Shown: positions 57,021 through 64,000 of the stretch, one piece after another
Layout: the number at the start of each line of letters is the position of its first letter
Numbering within the stretch: the first letter of the stretch is position 1
Assembly: GCF_019059575.1 (NCBI RefSeq)
Contig: NW_024881587.1
Location: forward strand, 88,501 to 152,500
DNA from: Amphibalanus amphitrite
Taxonomy: Eukaryota; Arthropoda; Thecostraca; Balanomorpha; Balanidae
DNA length: 64,000 nucleotides
Direction: 5' to 3'
Made by a program: the position numbers and the translations under genes
Notes under the pieces: model-generated
What the model was told of the DNA's origin: nothing
Databases searched by the model: none
Seen by the model: only the letters and a program-made list of their open reading frames with translations

Positions 57021-58239
57021 ACAGTCCCATTTCGTTGAAACTTTGAATACAACCATGGTCCCCACAACTACCGCTTATTCACACCTGAATAGTTGATATC
57101 ATAACTAAAAATAACAACAAACGACTCAAAACTGTTGATCGTGTAATCCAACAGATTCTGATCGTTGTAATTGTATGCGGATAAATATCCGGTAGTTGGT
57201 GAGCATTTGAGCTAATTTCCTATGCTGTTGTATTCTAGGATACTTGTTCTCAAAAACAGTATTAAGAGAAAAAACGTTAAATCGCTTTTATTGCTCTGAA
57301 AGGGGATAAAAGTGCAACGCTCATGACGGACCGTCTTAAATAAATTCGTCCTAATGACGGCGACGGAAAAGAGCACGTGACTTTCTGTAAAGTATCATTA
57401 GCATTATTCCCAGACCTACGTGTTTTGTCATAAAATAGGCATGAAACTGGAATTGTACATTTAAGTTTCACTTTTAAGTGTTTCATATTGAGGACTTATC
57501 ATTAGTTTCGGTTGAAAAATTGGTGTCGGTGTGCATATACAAACTGATACGTTATTAGATGTCACAAGTAGAAGATTATTTGTTAAACAATTGTTCGTTT
57601 TTTAGCTGCATTTTGGAGAAGACCATTTACCTACAAGATCCCACAGGAAGTGCAAGCAAACGTTCCTGATTGACGCATCGTTACATCTATACACTGTGGT
57701 TCCATCCACCCTTAGCCAGATCTTTCCCAGCGTGAGTAATGCTTTATAGCTTGCTTCATTTTTATTTGTCTTTGCTGCTTTTTCTCTGGTATGTTTGCTC
57801 GCCAAAGTCGGTATTCAATAAACCAGATTAGTTACTGCACTGCCTACCATGCTTGGAAGGCATGCTCGTAGACAAGATAATCAATGTCATCGAATTCGAA
57901 TCAATCTATTTGTGAGTGTCATTGATCAAACTATAAAATAGCAATCTTGACGCATTTACATTCATTATTACTTTTAAGTCGTTTGCTTCTCAATGCAGGT
58001 GTGCTTGTAGGACGTAGGTTAAAATCAAGTATCACTGTGTAAAGGCAGTTTTGCAATACATAAATCTATCCGAAACCTTACTTTTGCAAACACATTTACT
58101 TGTTCTTGTCATGCTATCGTAATGACTTTGCGGATCATGCTTGGCGAGGGCCGCTTGTTCTTAAAAGTAAAAGATTACCGCTAAGCACACATTATCCTAT
58201 AAAGTGTGACCGACATACTTTTTTCTCTATTTCTTTCAG
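57021..58239. other. AT-rich spacer
   Basis: No gene, RNA or repeat boundary that I can support. Confidence 0.4.
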
Positions 58240-58424
58240 TGACGCCACTCACAGAGATAGTCAACGAGCCGCCAACGAACAATGCCCCAGGGATAGCACA
58301 TCATCGAAATGCCAACTCCAGGAGCAGCAGCAGTCGCCGACATGATGTAGGAGGGAAAATTTATCAGCAGTGTTCGGTGCTTGCTGAAGAGTACAGTGAC
58401 CTTAAGCACCATTTGGCACAGTAA
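58240..58424 (+). CDS. Possible terminal coding exon of an unidentified gene
   Basis: A strong acceptor (tttttctctatttctttcag) precedes an open frame that reads, after two bases, TPLTEIVNEPPTNNAPGIAH, a short Ser/Arg run, then KIYQQCSVLAEEYSDLKHHL and a stop at 58422-58424. I recognise no family and found no partner exon upstream. It could equally be chance or part of an old element. Confidence 0.2.
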
Positions 58425-58489
58425 GGCTGATACAGCCTTTGCTCCCGAGTGTAGCCCACGATGCAGCTCCACAGGCTGACCGGATGCGG

Positions 58490-59390
58490 AGAATCATTGC
58501 CTACAGCGTCGTTCATCGGGATGCGTGGACGGAACACTGGAGCACGCAGCCGCTGTCCTAACGATCCCGTTCTCCACCATCTGGCTGGTCCAGCGGTAGC
58601 TGCGTGCGACTGTCAGCTGACCGCTGCATAGCCCCACACAGGCCGTAGTAGCAGGGATCGAGCCGGCTCCGGTCGCCGCCCAGCAAACTATTCTGCCGGC
58701 CAAGGTCCTCACCGAGTTGGAAGCGCTGCGGCCCAAGTGTAGCGCCTGACGGCTGACGGCAGCACAATACAGCTGCAATAGGCCCCAGCCCACTGTGGAC
58801 TCGCCGACAACGAGAGGGCGGACGCCCTGGCCAAGGAAGCGGCCGGGCTGTCCCAGCAGATGACCCCGGTTGACGTCCGCACCCTCACGCAGGTCGTTGC
58901 GCGGTCCACCAAGAAGAGGTGGCAGGCGGACTGGCCAGCTGGCTGGTATCGCACCGTCATGGGGGACCGCGCCCCCGCCCCGGGACGAGCCGCCACCAGG
59001 TAGGAGGCTGTTGATATCCGCCAGCTCCGGTCGGGTCACTGGAGACGATCAGAGCAGTAACTCCACCGGATTGGACGAAGATTAACGACCGAGTGCGCCC
59101 AATGCGAAGACAAAGAGTGTCCAGCGGGCCGCTGCCTGGTCTGCGGTGAACCAGCGGACACCCCGGCGCACGTGCTGCTCGAGTGCCCGTGCTTGTACAT
59201 ACGTCCCCGGCTCCGTGCGCTGGGAAACATCATCGGCGCGACCCACGACATCCAATGCGACGATGTGGTGGCGGCCTTGGCCACCGGCTACATGGCCCAC
59301 AAGGGCCGTGTATCGGCTAAACTCTACCGCGTGTACTTTTCTGTCATCATTTTGACGAACACCCAGACCGCACAAGGGACACTGCATGAT
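58490..59390 (+). pseudogene. Relic of a non-LTR retrotransposon (RNase H and C-terminal zinc knuckle)
   Basis: With frame changes, the sequence reads PAHCGLADNERADALAKEAA at about 58788-58847, the conserved end of a LINE-encoded RNase H domain. It then reads QLRSGHWRR (from about 59017), and CAQCEDKEC with CLVCGEPADTPAHVLLECP (about 59095-59190), a C2HC-type knuckle typical of these ORF2 C-termini. Stops and frameshifts interrupt it and no reverse transcriptase is visible, so it is a dead 3' fragment. Confidence 0.75.
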
Positions 59391-60718
59391 GATCCAGTTA
59401 AGCATCCAAGAGCTCAGTAGCCGTCAGCGCCATATGAATGGAGTGCCATCCCACTCCATCCTTCTTCTCATTTTCAATTTCATCCCACCGCCACCGGTGG
59501 TGGAACAGAAAGACTATGAGTGGCATGCACCAGCACTTATCCGTGGACATCCAACAGCTCTGTGTAAGCCATTACATTGTTGGGCATAGCCACTGTTGGG
59601 CTCTTGCTATTATTACAGCGGATTTCAAGGAACCTTTTCGAGAAGTGCAATAAGTGCTCGACCATTGGCGGGTCGGTGAGCCGTGTGACGCGGGAAAGCA
59701 TGTACTCTCTAGCACATCTTTTTCGAGTGCCCTTTCTTCATGGGTGACTGATTGGGGGAAAAACGGCACCTCTTCCACCCGAACAAGTACCCAACAGCTC
59801 GTCCCGGGATTGGGCGGTTCAACAGTGAGCCAGTTTTCTCGAAATAAAAAATCGCACAGCTAATTGATAAAGCGTCCGCGAGTGAATCCTGCATTGTTGT
59901 TAGCTCTTTTGTTTGCTTTGCTGTTTGTCATGTAAAAATGCTACATCGTGCAGCTGACCGATGAGTGGGTATGTACAGTCACCAGCAGTTGCTACCCATC
60001 ACCCTCGGACGGCGGGGGAGCAAGCTACCACCGCCCCTGCGAGACTAGCGCCGCCATGCGCCAAGAAGTGGAAACACCACGTGACTGAGGCCACGTGAGG
60101 GCACGGTCACGTGATGGAGGGGCGGAGCATAGTAGCTTTTGCGCCCGACACTAACTGAAATGCGGCGCTGTGATTGGGCGCCTTAGCATGAATGAAGCCC
60201 CGGCGCCAGAATCAGCCGTTCGCCTTATATGGAAAGTGAGCCTTTGCGTTTCACTGTTCTGTATTGGTTTGAGAGCCACGGCACCATACGAATTGTGAGC
60301 CCCTTTGAACGGGTCACCACCCGAGGCACTGGGTCGACGGCTGTGCCGGGCAAAGTCTAGCCTGGTGGGAGAGGTGGGCCAGGGAAAGTGCGATCGAGCA
60401 GCCACTGGGACGTGGATTGGTATTATCCAACCGCGACAAACGATGTCAGCAGCCTCTTCTCGTGTATATGACACGAAAAGCTAGACAGACAACGTGGGCA
60501 GTGTCCAGTCAAAAGCTACTAAACGATCCAGTTAAGAAGTTGGCGAGCTTGGCGAGGTAGCCAGACCAAATAAAAAGTTTTTTATTCGATTTTGGTTGAC
60601 AAATGACATACAAGCCCGCTGTGATGGACCAAAAAAGGAGCTGAACAGTTCATACAACTTATAAAAAGCTCAACGGTTTAAAAATTCAAAAGTTAAATGT
60701 TAAAATTCGGCCTGCATG
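59391..60718. other. Intergenic DNA, no gene recognised
   Basis: Short open frames only. The block at 60300-60480 has mixed composition without a domain. Confidence 0.4.
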
Positions 60719-60722
60719 TTAA

Positions 60723-61897
60723 CCCGCGCGGGGCTGGGGGGGGTAAATTTTACCCCCCTCGCGAATTTTTGCGATATCTCAAAAACGGCGGCGCGCAGCG
60801 CCGCCAAACTTTCAGTACCTTTTCTTACATCAATTTGACACGTTCCCTGAAAATTTGAGCGAAATCCGTCGGAAAATTTTTGAGAAATTGACGTTTTAGT
60901 GACGTCATGTTCGTCATTTTCGCCTCAAAAACGGCAAAAGTTCAAACGCCGCTAACATCTTCATTTTTAAAGGAATCAAGACGTAACAAAAAAGGTTATA
61001 CGTAATTTTACTTTGTCTATCAAATGGCTATCTCGGTTTTTTGAAAATTTTGGATTTTGGCCTATTTTTTTCAAAAAACTGACTTTTTTGGAAAATCATT
61101 ATAAAATCCAAAATTTTGAGTCTATCGAAAAAACCGGAATATATGTCAGAGACGTGGTCTATGTGCACCTACATACCAAATTTTAGAAGAATCGGTTCAA
61201 AAATGTGGGAGTTATTCAAAATTTTATGACGTCACGACACACACAATTTTTGAAAAATGACTTTTTTGGAAGTTCTAGACCTCGTACGGAAACAAAAATA
61301 GCACCATTCGATTCGCCGTGAAAAACTGCATCAGATAGACACCTTTTTAGGCCTTAACAACCAACTTCAAAATTTGACCTCACTTGACCTGACCTTGACC
61401 TGACCTCGACCTGAAATTCATCCAGAGGTGGTCCATATCACTTATTGAGTGTGCCTATTGAATTCTATGAGTAAAATGACCCATAAAACATGTGTCGCAC
61501 ATGCCCTTTCCTATATTTTGTTTTTTGGTGACCTGACCTGACCTGACCTGACCTTGACCTTGACCTCTGAATGATATTGTATGCAACGAATATTGTCTTG
61601 GTAGCCTAAGAACACGTTTTGGGCGATCAGTCTCAGTCCATGACTCCATTCTTCGGCAACTACGGTGCAAGGCCGATACTGTAGAAACTTGCAATTTGTA
61701 CCCTTGACCTGACCTTGACCTTGACCTCAAACTTTAAATTAAGTACATGTTTGTAGTAGTTCGTGATGAGAGCTTTCGATTGGCGTTTGAATTTTCCAAA
61801 TCGGACCGTTAGTTCGGGAGATAACAGGGGGGGGGGGTAAAATTTACCCCCCCCCCCAGCCCCGCGCGTTCGGCTGGAGACCCCAGCCCCGCGCGGG
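60723..61897 (+). mobile_element. Non-autonomous TTAA element, best-preserved architecture
   Basis: TTAA at 60719-60722 and 61898-61901. The left end CCCGCGCGGGGCTGGGG is followed by a G-run and the palindrome GGTAAATTTTACC. The right end shows GGGCTGGGG twice with an 18-bp spacer and the same palindrome inverted. Inside the left hairpin lie aatatctc-like sequence and ggcggcgcgcagcgccgcc. The interior contains tgacctgacctgacctgacc (61528 onward). It is inserted in sequence that matches the right half of another TTAA element (61902-62153). Confidence 0.8.
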
Positions 61898-61901
61898 TTA
61901 A

Positions 61902-62153
61902 CTGACTGTAACGCATTCCTTAGACTAAATCGGTGAAAAAATGCGACCTTTGACCTGACTTGTGGCGTCATGGGTTGCACCTAGGTCAACGAAACCTGGT
62001 AACAAGGTAGTTCCGTGGTGGGGCTATCGAACGCTCTTTGAATGTTCAAAATCGGTCGGTAACTTTCCGAGATCTCAAGTGGAAGGTGAAACGGCTGCAC
62101 CACCCGATCAGGTGGTAGGGTCCGCCTATTAATAGCCCAAGGGGGCGCGGATT
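61902..62153 (+). mobile_element. Flanking half of an older TTAA element
   Basis: This aligns with 52370-52560, the right part of the HPS4-intron element: gcgacctttgacctgact, ctaggtcaacgaaa, aacaaggtagttcc, ggggctatcgaacgc and agatctcaag. It ends with a decayed gggggcgcgg-attatt terminus. Its left half should lie beyond 60723, where similarity is faint. Confidence 0.5.
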
Positions 62154-62707
62154 ATTTATTCACTCATACAGTGTCATTTATTTTGAGAACACCTTTCTCA
62201 CGCCATGACAGGCTCCTCTCGTAATAGAACGAGATGAGGAGAGTGTTTTCACGCCTCCTTATGCACGGCTCTAAGTGTCATTGAGCTATCAACTGTCAGC
62301 GGTTTTCGGACAATGAAGTTCTTTCTTAGTCCTTACTGAATCCAATTTTATTTCAAACGATTGTCACTGTGCTAGTTTTCTTCTTATACGTTTTTGAAAA
62401 AGCGCTGAAGAAGTCTTTGATAGACGAAACCGGTCCGCTTATTCTTTTTCTAATTGTTTTTTGAATATATTCGTAGACTACCGGCTCTTTACTACAAAAT
62501 TTGAGAATGTTTGGTATTACTTTGACCCGAACGATGTGCAGCTGAATTTTCCCTCTTGAATGATTATGGACAGCTCGCGAAATTAACTTCAACCTAAACT
62601 ACGACAAGCAGAAGAAAATCCGATACAAGCCTACCTCAATCCTCTCACCTTATTCAACCGTTGAAACGTTAAAGGCATTAATTCAGTCCGAGTCGCTATG
62701 TCGACCA
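62154..62707. other. Spacer without recognised gene
   Basis: AT-rich, with no supported feature. Confidence 0.4.
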
Positions 62708-63625
62708 CCCGCGCCGTGCTGGGGGGAGGGGCGTTTTTACGCCCTTCCCCCTCAGGTTTTTCGCGAATATCTCAAAAACGGCGACGCGACGCGTAGCGTC
62801 ATTCAAGGTCAGGTCACCAGGTAACGTCAAGTGACCTTACCTCAGAAAAAAATTCGAAAGCTCGCTGTAGCTACACCGACTGAGCGATCACTTTAAAACT
62901 CTCAGTAATTGCTTAGAGTAACAGTATGTATAAAATGGATACCTCGGATTTTTTATGTCTGTGGCCTAAGGTCAGGTCAATTTTGCGACTGCTCCATTAG
63001 GTATTAAGTCAATGGGAGAAAATTGAAATGCGCCTCTTTTGAACGAATTTCGTTCTACACCCTCTCAAACATCAGTCCATAGGTAAACATGACACACTGA
63101 ATCGGAAAATTGCACCTGTGACCCCTGTGTGTGCCCCTGATGTCATTTTAGGACATAAAAGGTCTTCAACAGTTTTTTTTTTTTTACTTTTGACAGAGAC
63201 GTGCTAGAGCGGTGAAAACACCGTTGATCTGAGGTCAAATTTGAGGTCAATCAGAGCGGTGCCCTCTGGGGGCTAATCCGTTGATCTGAGGTCAAATTTG
63301 AGAACATGGCGGCGAAAGAGCGTTAAAAGAGCTATCGAATGCGCTTTTCCGCGGCGCTGTAGCTCTATTGGTTCCCGAGTTAGCCGTCGGGTGTTCAAAA
63401 TCGTTGAAATCAACAAAATTTGACCTTTGATGAACCCTGGTGACCTTACCTTTGCCCTGACCTTAAAATGACCGATTGTTTTCCTCCTTATTTTTGACGC
63501 TCTTTCGATTGCCGCTTACCGCGTGTCGCTACGTGGCCCAGGAGCTGAGTCAGACGGAGGGGCGTGAAACGCCCCCCCCCCCCCCAGCACTCGACGGAAA
63601 ATTCATGCCACCAACACGGCGCGGG
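62708..63625 (+). mobile_element. Non-autonomous TTAA element with mutated left target site
   Basis: The right end is followed by TTAA at 63626-63629; the left flank reads ccac instead. The left end CCGCGCCGTGCTGGGG carries GTGCTGG once and the hairpin core GCGTTTTTACGC. The right end carries GTGTTGG and GTGCTGG with a 20-bp spacer and GCGTGAAACGC. The ttttcgcgaatatctcaaaaacggcg block follows the left hairpin. No coding capacity. Confidence 0.7.
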
Positions 63626-63629
63626 TTAA

Positions 63630-64000
63630 TTGTTATGTTACTGTTAGCTAGCTCCTGTTGTAAGCTGTGGAGTCGTGGACCTGATCTTGAAGGAATTGGG
63701 GCTAACATTTTTATAGCAAACGTAAAAAAATGTTTAGTAGGTTGTGCAAAAAATAGCACCTCTTTTATGAAACATTTGCAAAACCTTCAACATCATCCCC
63801 AGACCCCATTAGTGCCGAGCTCCCAACGACGACCATAAAAGCGTCCCCATCCTGTCATAGGCGGTGGAACGGGGAGGGCACCGGGGCACCGTGCCCCCTT
63901 TGATTTTGGCATTTTAACATTAGCCCTATGAGCGTTGCATGGAAATAATAGGACCAAAAGTCGGCAGTGCTTGAAGGTGTTCCGCCGCTACTTCATCCCG
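63630..64000. other. Right-edge sequence without recognised feature
   Basis: Mixed composition running off the window edge; nothing can be supported. Confidence 0.4.

Overview
This is a eukaryotic nuclear window from a metazoan, most likely an arthropod and possibly a crustacean (the taxon is an inference). Coding exons are short, very GC-rich at third positions and bounded by canonical GT..AG introns. They are scattered in repeat-dense DNA carrying microsatellites, minisatellites, foldback elements and many non-autonomous DNA transposons. No prokaryotic operons, rRNA or CRISPR arrays are present.

Three protein-coding genes can be supported. (1) A two-pore-domain (K2P/TWK) potassium channel lies on the + strand, with exons 15098..15518 and 20058..20731, split at the first glycine of the first GYG filter. 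(2) A CREBRF/REPTOR-type bZIP transcription regulator lies on the - strand. Its seven coding exons run from 29988 down to 25023, every phase matches, and the model gives 522 residues. (3) An HPS4-like subunit of the BLOC-3 Rab32/38 exchange factor lies on the - strand. Its eight coding exons run from 54315 down to 48348 and give 743 residues from the first ATG in the most upstream exon seen. The three genes have unrelated roles: membrane excitability, mTORC1/stress transcription, and lysosome-related organelle biogenesis.

Layout: 1-14.6 kb is almost entirely transposon and satellite DNA. 14.6-20.7 kb is the K2P gene, whose 4.5-kb intron contains an E-box-rich repeat. 20.7-25 kb is intergenic with GC-rich minisatellites. 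25-30 kb is REPTOR/CREBRF. 30-48.3 kb is gene-free, with GC-rich islands, minisatellites, foldbacks and a TTAA element. 48.3-54.4 kb is HPS4. 54.4-64 kb is repeats: a foldback, a tRNA-derived SINE candidate, an E-box repeat array, a LINE relic and several TTAA elements.

The most unusual feature is a family of about 0.9-1.2 kb elements (2.6-2.9 kb where other elements have inserted) bounded by TTAA and starting CCC (piggyBac-like termini). Each carries a short variable motif once at one end and twice at the other, plus a G-run/C-run hairpin whose loop sequence is shared by both ends. The motif and loop differ between elements but match within each element. Several copies are nested; one site is a three-level nest whose outer element can be checked against an uninterrupted paralogue in the same window. 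Their interiors are packed with AGGTCA-type half-sites.
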